The translations under genes were made by a program, and so were the position numbers. Positions 35,262 to 41,949 of a stretch of 64,000 nt of DNA are shown here, in pieces. The first letter of the stretch is position 1, and every line of letters begins with the position of its first letter. Source of the stretch: Spirosoma aureum (GTDB lineage: Bacteria > Bacteroidota > Bacteroidia > Cytophagales > Spirosomataceae). The notes under the pieces were generated by a model. It ran no database searches. It saw nothing but the letters and a program-made list of their open reading frames with translations, and was not told the origin of the DNA. The stretch lies in assembly GCF_011604685.1 (NCBI RefSeq), contig NZ_CP050063.1:6613001-6677000 (forward strand), in the 5' to 3' direction.

Positions 35262-35839
35262 TCTCTGCTGAAAAGATCCAGTCTGTATTTATCTGTTCGT
35301 TGTCCTGACAGATGAGTTAGCGGTTTGCCCTCACCAGCCGCTTCCATAAATTGTTCATGAACCTGATCGCCAGTCAACGGATAATCATGCACGAAGGGCG
35401 TCCAATGCACCAGTAGCAAGTGGCCTCCAATTTCCAGATGATCAATCATCAATTGCCTTGCCCGTTTTAAATCATCCAGCACCAGATAATACCCAACCTC
35501 CGATAGCAAAATAAGGTCGAATTGTTGATCTGGGAATTCGTTCGGAATAGCCATCTGCCTGATTGTCACCTGCGGATAAGCAGCCAGTCGCTTTCGGGCA
35601 GTTTCAAGTGGCAGCTCACTGGCATCAACAGCCAGTAGTTTGTCACATCGTTGTGTCAGCATTTCGCTTAACACTCCAATGGAACAGCCAATCTCAAACG
35701 CGTTTCTGTAGTGATTTTTCGATAAAGCAGCCAATGTAGCTTCGTACTTGGCCTTTTCATAAGGACTCGTCTCAAACGACCAGGGATCATTGCTGGCTCG
35801 ATAAACATCATCGAAATAGGTGGTTGGCAGACTTGGCAT
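35255..35839 (-). CDS. NodS-like SAM-dependent methyltransferase
   Basis: A 194-residue class I methyltransferase of the NodS family. The start YFDDVYRASNDPWSFETSPYEKAKYEATLAAL is characteristic of NodS-type proteins, and the SAM site is FEIGCSIGVLSEMLTQRCDKLLAVDAS. In rhizobia NodS N-methylates the deacetylated glucosamine of the Nod factor. A similar amino-sugar substrate is plausible, given the PIG-L deacetylase gene only 14 bases upstream in the same operon. The C-terminus ends YRLDLFSRDQ. The acceptor is inference. Confidence 0.88.
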   Translation of the reverse strand: MPSLPTTYFDDVYRASNDPWSFETSPYEKAKYEATLAALSKNHYRNAFEIGCSIGVLSEMLTQRCDKLLAVDASELPLETARKRLAAYPQVTIRQMAIPNEFPDQQFDLILLSEVGYYLVLDDLKRARQLMIDHLEIGGHLLLVHWTPFVHDYPLTGDQVHEQFMEAAGEGKPLTHLSGQRTDKYRLDLFSRDQ

Positions 35840-35853
35840 GGTTCAGTAATTCG

Positions 35854-36603
35854 TTAGATCTCTTCCAGAAATAATTCACGGGGGGCATCAAAATGCGTCA
35901 GTAATTCAGGCGAAAGGTAAAAAGCTGTGGGGTCATCGTTGATCAACCGGCTAACCTGCGAACGGTGGCTCGCAATAGCCTGTTTACGCTGATCCATTAC
36001 CTCCTCAATGGGTATGCACCATACCTTCATCTCATCGGCTCTGGGCATATCATTTTCATCGCCCAGCTCCCACAACCAGATCAGATATTCCAGCACTCTG
36101 GGACGGTCAGAAAAGTGCCCCAAAGCTGCCATCAGAATTTGCCAGGATGCCCGATGATCCCGGTGTGGGTCACGACGCCAGGGAACCAATATCGTCTGAG
36201 GGTTAACCTGTTTAAGCAATTCATAAACAAAATCAACCGATTCGTTGAAACCAGCACTACCCGGCATGGGAACCTGTGTATCTTTCTCACGCATAAATGT
36301 GATGTTATCCGGCGATACATGCAGCATACGAAGGGCATCCCGCGCTTCTGATTCACGTAACTGGCGTAGCCGTTCGGCAGGATAAGCCAATGAATTGGGA
36401 TGCGACATTGTCCCATCGCTCACAAACAGAACATGAACGCTATAGCCTTGCTGGCGCAGTAGGGCAATGGTGCCCCCACAGCCAAGTGATTCATCATCGG
36501 GATGGGGTGCTATCACTAGCAGATTACCAAGCTCGGCCGGGTCGATGGTAAGAGCCAGACCTTCCAGAAAATGGGCTTTATCAACGCCAGAGATCATGGG
36601 CAT
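35854..36603 (-). CDS. PIG-L/LmbE family deacetylase
   Basis: A 249-residue zinc hydrolase of the LmbE-like family, whose members remove N-acetyl groups from amino sugars (GlcNAc-PI, GlcNAc-inositol, GlcNAc-malate in bacillithiol synthesis). The metal motif APHPDDESLGCGG lies near residues 31-43, and the second metal block is PWRRDPHRDHRASW. There is no signal peptide. The start overlaps the end of the acyl-CoA dehydrogenase gene by 23 bases, which implies translational coupling. An ATG two codons later (36597) is also possible. The neighbours (NodS-like methyltransferase, GT2) argue for an N-acetyl sugar conjugate as substrate. Confidence 0.93.
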   Translation of the reverse strand: MPMISGVDKAHFLEGLALTIDPAELGNLLVIAPHPDDESLGCGGTIALLRQQGYSVHVLFVSDGTMSHPNSLAYPAERLRQLRESEARDALRMLHVSPDNITFMREKDTQVPMPGSAGFNESVDFVYELLKQVNPQTILVPWRRDPHRDHRASWQILMAALGHFSDRPRVLEYLIWLWELGDENDMPRADEMKVWCIPIEEVMDQRKQAIASHRSQVSRLINDDPTAFYLSPELLTHFDAPRELFLEEI

Positions 36604-37744
36604 TCACTTGATTGTTGAGTACATAATGACCAATCGCAGCGATCGTCGCATCGGGAGCAGGCTGGCGGAGGTAGAATGTCAGATCCCGGTGAAGGCGTTC
36701 AAACGGAAGTGGTCGCATAAGCCCCCTGGCCCCTATGGAACGTTCGGCCAGTTGCATCACACGCAGACAGATTTCTTCAATGGCCGTTCGGGTCATATTG
36801 GCGTAAGCAACAATCCGATCGGTTTCTTTTTCATACCCGAGCCACTCATCCGTTTTTGCTCCCGCCATTGTAATCCACTGGTTACCAGACTCCACCAGAT
36901 AAGCCATTTCGGCCAGTCGTGTCTTCTGAAACACATCATCGGTACGATTCATCGACGTCAGAAGCGTCCTTGTTTCATTCAATAAAGCTTCGGCCCCGCC
37001 TAGCTGAACAGCCGCAAACCGGATAGCTCCGCCACTAAAATAGGGCTGACGAAAATAATCACCGGGCTGACCCAACAAATCAGCCTCGTCAATTTCGACA
37101 CCAGTGAAATCGAGTTTATAACTGACCGACGCCCGCATACCCAGTGGCTGCCAGAAAGTGTTATCCTGCGTAATCGGCTTGACACGTTCCGTCGGAATAA
37201 TACACATTTGCCATCCGTGAGTGTCGGCCCCGACTAGTTCACCCGTCACAAGTGGGCGATGAATCCAGCCCGCTCCGGAACAAAACGTTTTCGCCCCTTC
37301 CAGTCGATATCGACCTTCACCGATGGCATGAATCCGAACGCCATCGTCGGCCTGTGTATTCCAGACACTAAATAACCTATTGTATGCCTGAGCGTCGTCG
37401 TTCCAGATTCGTTCCTGATCGGGTCTGGCGTATAAAGCAATTAAGTTGAGTGCATTGATATGGCCTTCATAAATCCGCCCAACGGCCAGATTTCCGGTTC
37501 CGATCCGCTTCAATAAATGCAGCAATTGCACCATAACAGGCAACCTTCCATCTAACTCCCGACCCGGTAATGTCACCGCCAGCAATCCCGCTTCAGCCAG
37601 CCAGTCAAAGGCAGCTTCGGGAAAGGTTTTATCGTCATCTGTTTGATCAGCACTACCGGCGAGTCTGCTGATTAATTCGTTCATTTTACCGGTATCAGCC
37701 AACCATGACGTTTTTGATGATGTGGTCGTTGCGGTGTTTATCAT
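36581..37744 (-). CDS. Acyl-CoA dehydrogenase family protein
   Basis: A 387-residue flavoprotein of the acyl-CoA dehydrogenase fold. Recognisable parts include FDWLAEAGLLAVTLP, GRIYEGHINALNLI, the middle beta domain with GRYRLEGAKTFCSGAGWIHRPLVTG, LGMRASVSYKLDFTGVEI, and the C-terminal helical domain with RSIGARGLMRPLPFERLHRDL. It is somewhat divergent from beta-oxidation enzymes, and no other fatty-acid genes are nearby. It heads a three-gene minus-strand operon with the PIG-L deacetylase and NodS-like methyltransferase. A longer start at 37789 is possible. It may oxidise an acyl or amine group of the shared product, but this is inference. Confidence 0.85.
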   Translation of the reverse strand: MINTATTTSSKTSWLADTGKMNELISRLAGSADQTDDDKTFPEAAFDWLAEAGLLAVTLPGRELDGRLPVMVQLLHLLKRIGTGNLAVGRIYEGHINALNLIALYARPDQERIWNDDAQAYNRLFSVWNTQADDGVRIHAIGEGRYRLEGAKTFCSGAGWIHRPLVTGELVGADTHGWQMCIIPTERVKPITQDNTFWQPLGMRASVSYKLDFTGVEIDEADLLGQPGDYFRQPYFSGGAIRFAAVQLGGAEALLNETRTLLTSMNRTDDVFQKTRLAEMAYLVESGNQWITMAGAKTDEWLGYEKETDRIVAYANMTRTAIEEICLRVMQLAERSIGARGLMRPLPFERLHRDLTFYLRQPAPDATIAAIGHYVLNNQVNAHDLWR

Positions 37745-37899
37745 ATTTATCAGAAGCCATTGAGCGACGAATTGTTTTGCACATGACATCCATCTATTCA
37801 GTAACTTATCGACAGGTACACTAGCGGGTCATCGATTGGTTTCAGCTTATTATTCGAATAAACTATGGAGAGCAAAGACCGAACTACCCATTTTTTTTG

Positions 37900-37907
37900 T
37901 ACCTTTG
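37900..37907 (+). promoter_or_regulatory. Bacteroidota -7 element TACCTTTG of prs
   Basis: Exact TAnnTTTG match preceded by a T-tract, 21 bases before the prs ATG. The expected start of transcription is near 37912, giving a very short leader. It also supports 37929, not the longer upstream frame, as the gene start. Confidence 0.7.
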
Positions 37908-37928
37908 CGGGAAATTTGTCAGGTACTA

Positions 37929-38870
37929 ATGGCTTCGTTCAATCCGGTTAAGATTTTTTCAGGGAGTCAATCCACTTACTTAGCCGAAAAAATCGCGCAC
38001 TATTACGGTAAAGACTTAGGCGGCTACACTTGTCGGCGATTCAGCGACGGCGAGATGTCGCCCAGTTTTGAAGAGTCGGTTCGGGGTTGTGATGTATTTT
38101 TAATTCAGTCGACACCTCCTCCCGGCGACAATCTGCTGGAATTACTGTTGATGGTCGATGCCGCCCGGCGCGCTTCAGCTCACTATGTCACTGTTGTCAT
38201 TCCGTATTTTGGGTATGCCCGTCAGGACCGGAAAGACAAACCCCGTGTATCGATCGCGGCCAAATTAGTAGCGAATATGCTGGCGGCATCCGGTGCCGAT
38301 CGACTGATGACAATTGACCTGCACGCAGGACAAATTCAGGGCTTTTTTGACTTCCCGGTCGACCATCTGGAAGGAACATCGGTGTTTGTACCCTATATAA
38401 AAAGCCTTAATCTGGAGAATCTGGTGGTTGCCTCGCCCGATGTAGGTGGAGCAAACCGGGCCCGTACCTTCGCCAAGCATTTCAACGCCGACATTGTGCT
38501 TTGCGATAAGCACCGGAAGCGGGCTAATGAAATTGCTTCCATGCAGGTGATCGGGGACGTTGAAGGGGCCAATGTGGTCCTCGTCGACGACTTGATCGAT
38601 ACGGGTGGCACGATGGCTAAAGCGGCTCAGATCATCATGGAAAAAGGGGCTGCGTCTGTTCGGGCGGTGTGTACGCACCCAATTATGTCGGGCAAGGCAC
38701 ACGAGAACATTTCGAACTCGGTGCTGCAGGAGTTAGTTGTTGCGGATACGCTGCCGATGAAGCATCCAAATGAAAAAATCAGAGTGCTATCGGTTGCTGA
38801 GCTTTTTGCCAAAGCCATCGGCCGCATTCGGGATCATGAATCTATTAGTTCACTGTTTATAAAGTATTGA
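37929..38870 (+). CDS. prs: Ribose-phosphate pyrophosphokinase (PRPP synthetase)
   Basis: Prs transfers pyrophosphate from ATP to ribose-5-phosphate, giving PRPP for nucleotide, His and Trp synthesis. The protein is 313 residues from the ATG at 37929 (MASFNPVKIFSGSQSTYLAEKIAHYYG). It has the FSDGEMSP block, the flexible-loop region YFGYARQDRKDKPR, the metal-binding stretch TIDLHAGQIQGFFDFPVDHL and the PRPP-binding loop VVLVDDLIDTGGTM. All are standard. A consensus -7 element lies 21 bases upstream. The ribosomal protein L25 gene follows 102 bases downstream, a pairing seen in many bacteria. Confidence 0.98.
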   Translation: MASFNPVKIFSGSQSTYLAEKIAHYYGKDLGGYTCRRFSDGEMSPSFEESVRGCDVFLIQSTPPPGDNLLELLLMVDAARRASAHYVTVVIPYFGYARQDRKDKPRVSIAAKLVANMLAASGADRLMTIDLHAGQIQGFFDFPVDHLEGTSVFVPYIKSLNLENLVVASPDVGGANRARTFAKHFNADIVLCDKHRKRANEIASMQVIGDVEGANVVLVDDLIDTGGTMAKAAQIIMEKGAASVRAVCTHPIMSGKAHENISNSVLQELVVADTLPMKHPNEKIRVLSVAELFAKAIGRIRDHESISSLFIKY

Positions 38871-38972
38871 ATGATTGCGTTTTGACTAGTTAAATGGCCT
38901 GCTAACCAATTCGCTCGTCACTAACTTAGTCACAAATTCATTCATTCGTTCATTCGAAAATTAAATTTAGTC

Positions 38973-39542
38973 ATGAAAAAAATCGAGATTGTAGGGTATC
39001 AACGAGCGAATCTCGGCCGCACGGAATCACAAGCGATTCGGGCCGAGGGCAATGTTCCGTGCGTATTGTACGGTGGTCAGGAACAAGTGCATTTCTATGC
39101 GCCTGCTATTCTGTTCCGTGAGTTACTGTATTCGCCCAATATTTACGAAGTAGCGCTCAATATTGAGGGTGCTGAGTATCGGGCAGTGCTTCAGGAAGCA
39201 CAATTCCACCCTGTGAGCGACATATTGTTACACGCCGATTTCCTGCTGGTAACTGATGGCAAGCCCGTTAAGGTTGCGGTTCCGGTTCGGTTGATTGGAA
39301 CGGCTCCAGGTGTACAAAAGGGGGGTAAACTGGTGACCCGCGTTCGGAAACTGCGTGTAAAAGGGACTGTTGAAAACATCCCTGATTTTATTGACGTTGA
39401 CGTTTCAGGTCTTGATCTGGGAAAATCAGTTCGCGTTGGGCAGATTACGGTAAAAAATATCGAACTGCTCGAGCAAGCGTCGAACCCAGTGGCCAGCATT
39501 GAAATCCCACGTGCACTGCGTGGTCAGGTTTCGGCCAAATAA
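38973..39542 (+). CDS. rplY: 50S ribosomal protein L25/general stress protein Ctc
   Basis: The 189-residue protein is the long (TL5/Ctc) form of L25, which binds 5S rRNA. It has the N-terminal L25 beta-barrel (MKKIEIVGYQRANLGRTESQAIRAEGNVPCVLYGG) and the C-terminal TL5 domain (VAVPVRLIGTAPGVQKGGKLVTRVRKLRVKG, then IPDFIDVDVSGLDLGKSVRVGQI). The length fits the two-domain form. It follows prs on the same strand, a frequent neighbour. A terminator and palindromic repeat copy C lie directly after it. Assignment is firm. Confidence 0.97.
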   Translation: MKKIEIVGYQRANLGRTESQAIRAEGNVPCVLYGGQEQVHFYAPAILFRELLYSPNIYEVALNIEGAEYRAVLQEAQFHPVSDILLHADFLLVTDGKPVKVAVPVRLIGTAPGVQKGGKLVTRVRKLRVKGTVENIPDFIDVDVSGLDLGKSVRVGQITVKNIELLEQASNPVASIEIPRALRGQVSAK

Positions 39543-39573
39543 TATCGCTTTCACAAGCAACTAATAGATACAC

Positions 39574-39618
39574 AAAGCTCTTTCTGTTCATTCAGGAAGG
39601 GCTTTCCTGTTTTTTATG
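39574..39618 (+). terminator. Intrinsic terminator of rplY
   Basis: Twelve-position stem AAAGCTCTTTCT (39574-39585) / AGGAAGGGCTTT (39594-39605) with two G-T wobbles, then a T-run at 39610-39615. Confidence 0.75.
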
Positions 39619-39621
39619 TCA

Positions 39622-39698
39622 AGGACTTTCTCTTAGAAGCGTGCCACGGTTACTAATAACGAGCTGATAACCGTGGCACGCTTCTAAGAGAAAGTCCT
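39622..39698. repeat. Dispersed palindromic repeat, copy C
   Basis: Perfect 31-bp inverted repeat: left arm 39622-39652 (begins AGGACTTTC, ends GTGCCACGGTTA), right arm 39668-39698 (begins TAACCGTGGCAC, ends GAAAGTCCT), loop 15 bases. It begins immediately after the rplY terminator, so it is not needed for termination. Its outer end AGGACTTTC is shared with copy E and its inner AGAAGC with copy A. Confidence 0.92.
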
Positions 39699-40003
39699 GA
39701 TATCATTTTACCAGTAATTAAAAAAACTGAAAACCTCACCATACTAAAAAGGTAATTAGGAATCAACTTTGTCGGTATTTCAGGATAAGGGCCCAAGCTT
39801 CCTGGCGTTTTAGTCAAATTATGTTTCTCTGAACTAGTCGTTTAGATTGCCAGAGCCTATACGCCAGTCTACAAAAAGAATTGATTTGTAAATCGTATAT
39901 TGGCCTTCAGCAGGAAATAGCACTTCGGTAAGCCCTGCGAGTGTCAGCTCGTAAAAGCGTGAAGCGCTCAGACGATTAATTCTTCACTCACTTCCTTTCT
40001 ACC
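39699..40003. other. Gap upstream of the DoxX-like gene
   Basis: About 300 bases without a gene. A folded patch near 39910-39980 has GCAGG/CCTGC (39910-39914 with 39934-39938), GAG/CTC and AGCG/CGCT pairings and may be a leader structure. It does not make a tRNA cloverleaf. Confidence 0.4.
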
Positions 40004-40360
40004 ATGAACATTGCACTTAAACTTGTCAATGCAGCCCTGATCTTTTTTGCCCTATATATGGGTATTAAGCAAGGTTGGGCTATGTTTACGGGCAAACCCG
40101 AAATGACCGAGATGTTCAGTAAATGGGCCATCGGAAAAACCGGTTTGATGGCACTCGGCTTTTTTACCATGCTCGGGGCGATACTCGTTTTATTCCCCAA
40201 AACGTTTGTCTGGGGGAATTTTATCACGGCAGCCGGCATCCTTGTCATCATTGCTTTTCACCTGAAAGACAAGGATCTGAAAGGAGTAGCTATTGAACTA
40301 CCCTTCTTTTTATTGTCGCTGCTAATCATCTACCTGCAACACCCATTGGCAAATGAATAA
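40004..40360 (+). CDS. DoxX-like small membrane protein
   Basis: A 118-residue protein with four hydrophobic segments and short polar loops, in the size range of the DoxX-like family. It starts MNIALKLVNAALIFFALYMGIKQGWAM; the middle (GKTGLMALGFFTMLGAILVLFPKTFVWGNFITAAGI) fits the family pattern. Function is not known in general; related DoxX proteins have been linked to redox or sulfur metabolism. The ATG of the next gene lies inside its last codons (ATGAATAA overlap), so the two are translationally coupled. Family assignment is moderate. Confidence 0.75.
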   Translation: MNIALKLVNAALIFFALYMGIKQGWAMFTGKPEMTEMFSKWAIGKTGLMALGFFTMLGAILVLFPKTFVWGNFITAAGILVIIAFHLKDKDLKGVAIELPFFLLSLLIIYLQHPLANE

Positions 40361-40682
40361 TCTCTCCGTAAAACTGACCAATCCAATTGCCAAAGCAGTT
40401 ATTGACGCCTTAGCCAATGGCGACCCTGAAGCATGGTTCTCGCTCTTTACAACTGATGCCGAATTATACGATGACGGCAATAAGCAGGACTTTATAAAAT
40501 GGTCGAATGGTGTATTGAAAAACCATGAGCATTTTACCAGTATCGACCGGGTAAAGGATAATGGGCTTACCTTATATGGAAGGTATCATTCAGACCAATG
40601 GGGTGATTTCAGCACGTATTTTAAAGTCCATCTCAATAAAGAGAATAAGGTCATCCGGCTTGAAGTGGGTCAGGCAAACTAA
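40353..40682 (+). CDS. SnoaL/NTF2-like fold protein
   Basis: A 109-residue soluble protein with the cone-shaped NTF2-like pattern: an N-terminal helix (NPIAKAVIDALANGDPEAWFSLFTTDAELYDDGN), then beta strands (LTLYGRYHSDQWGDFSTYFKVHLNKENKVIRLEVGQAN). Members bind small hydrophobic ligands or act as isomerases and hydrolases; nothing here identifies a substrate. It overlaps the DoxX-like gene by 8 bases and is followed 5 bases later by a methyltransferase gene, so the three form an operon. Confidence 0.78.
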   Translation: MNNLSVKLTNPIAKAVIDALANGDPEAWFSLFTTDAELYDDGNKQDFIKWSNGVLKNHEHFTSIDRVKDNGLTLYGRYHSDQWGDFSTYFKVHLNKENKVIRLEVGQAN

Positions 40683-40687
40683 AAACT

Positions 40688-41212
40688 ATGCAACTGAGCG
40701 AGGCAATAGCCCTGATCGAAGGCGGTCAATATCACTCGGCATCAACGTCCAGATGGGCGGATTTGGGCTGTGGCAAAGGGCTGTTTACCCGCGCTTTAGC
40801 CACTTTACAACCACCCGGTAGTATTATTTATGCAATAGATACAGACTATCTGGCGCTCGAAACGCTCACTGATTATCAGCATGTAACAATCGAAACTCTT
40901 TGTAGTAATTTTGTTCAGGACGAATGGTATTTCTATGAGCTCGATGGCATTCTGATGGCCAACTCGCTGCATTATGTTCAGGATAAACCGACTTTTATTC
41001 AGCGAGCTATTCGCCACCTAAACCAATCGGGTGGTTTCTTGCTTGTCGAATATGATACCGAAACGGCAAATCCCTGGGTACCTTATCCAATCAGTTTTAA
41101 ATCGTTAACTCGCTTATTCGAAGAAGCAGGTTTTCATTCAGTCGACAAACTACAGGAACGGCCCTCTATCTACGGGCGTGCAAATCTCTACTCGGCATTC
41201 ATCAATAAATGA
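40688..41212 (+). CDS. Class I SAM-dependent methyltransferase
   Basis: A 174-residue methyltransferase. The SAM-binding motif is RWADLGCGKGLFTRALATL, followed by the acidic end of strand 2 (IYAIDTDYLAL) and the post-motif LDGILMANSLHYVQDK. The C-terminus (GGFLLVEYDTETANPWVPYPISF) is the usual sheet end. It is a small, stand-alone methyltransferase domain with an unknown acceptor. It is the third gene in an operon with the DoxX-like and NTF2-like genes, and the TMEM175-like gene follows 24 bases later, perhaps in the same transcript. Confidence 0.88.
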   Translation: MQLSEAIALIEGGQYHSASTSRWADLGCGKGLFTRALATLQPPGSIIYAIDTDYLALETLTDYQHVTIETLCSNFVQDEWYFYELDGILMANSLHYVQDKPTFIQRAIRHLNQSGGFLLVEYDTETANPWVPYPISFKSLTRLFEEAGFHSVDKLQERPSIYGRANLYSAFINK

Positions 41213-41236
41213 TCTACACGTATTTAAAAACCACCC

Positions 41237-41872
41237 ATGTCATCCTATAATACCATTTCGGGTCAACGAATACAACGAATCGAAGCCCTGAGCGATGGAC
41301 TTTTCTCCATTGCAATGACCATACTCGTTTTCGACCTCAAAGACCCCGTCAGCAATCGAATCCAGTCGAATGCCGAACTGCTGGTATCCCTAAAAATCCT
41401 GCTCCCTCAATTACTGACCTATTTTTTGAGTTTTATGACGTTGGGTATCTTTTGGACCGGCTATTCTACGCAATTTAATTATATCGAAAAGTATGACCGG
41501 AATCTCAACTGGTATTCACTGTTTTTTTTGCTCTTCGTTTCGCTCATTCCTTTTTCAACAAACGTACTGAGCAACCACATTAACAACCAGGTTTCCATTG
41601 GTATTTACTGGCTAAACATTTTTGCTATGGGAAATATGCTGTACATACACTGGCGATATGCCCGTCGAAATAATTTCCTGTCTTTGTCGGGTAAGGCTCA
41701 GGAAACAGTCGATAAAGCAATACGTAGCCGGGTTTTCACCGCTCAGAGTCTGTATGCGCTTGGAGCCTCGCTTTGCTTTATCAATACCTACCTAAGCATT
41801 GCGTTCATTATTGGTGTACAATTAAACTACGCTCTCGGCATCATTACCCCAAAAGTTCAGAAGCCCTTATAA
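41237..41872 (+). CDS. TMEM175 family (DUF1211) potassium-channel-like protein
   Basis: A 211-residue membrane protein with six helices. The first helix has RIQRIEALSDGLFSIAMTILVFDLK, close to the TMEM175/DUF1211 signature RxxxFSDxxxAIaiTLLvldl that lines the pore; here the F of FSD is L. Bacterial members form tetrameric, weakly K+-selective channels. The rest (helices near 55-75, 90-110, 115-140 and 170-205) fits. It is last in a possible four-gene operon and converges with the pyrophosphatase gene, with palindromic repeat D between them. Confidence 0.88.
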   Translation: MSSYNTISGQRIQRIEALSDGLFSIAMTILVFDLKDPVSNRIQSNAELLVSLKILLPQLLTYFLSFMTLGIFWTGYSTQFNYIEKYDRNLNWYSLFFLLFVSLIPFSTNVLSNHINNQVSIGIYWLNIFAMGNMLYIHWRYARRNNFLSLSGKAQETVDKAIRSRVFTAQSLYALGASLCFINTYLSIAFIIGVQLNYALGIITPKVQKPL

Positions 41873-41876
41873 TGTG

Positions 41877-41919
41877 AGAGTCTCGCTCATTACCGTGGCA
41901 CGTTAATGAGCGAGACTCT
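41877..41919. repeat. Dispersed palindromic repeat, copy D (short form)
   Basis: Sixteen-bp perfect arms AGAGTCTCGCTCATTA (41877-41892) and TAATGAGCGAGACTCT (41904-41919) flank a loop consisting of one core, CCGTGGCACG plus T. Here only one core is present, in the loop, as if the inner part of a larger copy had been lost. The arm segment TCGCTCA is shared with copy B. It lies between converging genes. Confidence 0.8.
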
Positions 41920-41949
41920 GAGTGTAAGTCTTAATTCAGTAGAAACGCC

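Noticed and set aside
39910..39980. tRNA-like folded patch upstream of the DoxX-like gene
   Set aside because: Short stems are present but no acceptor arm, T-loop (GTTCGA) or anticodon arm can be laid out.
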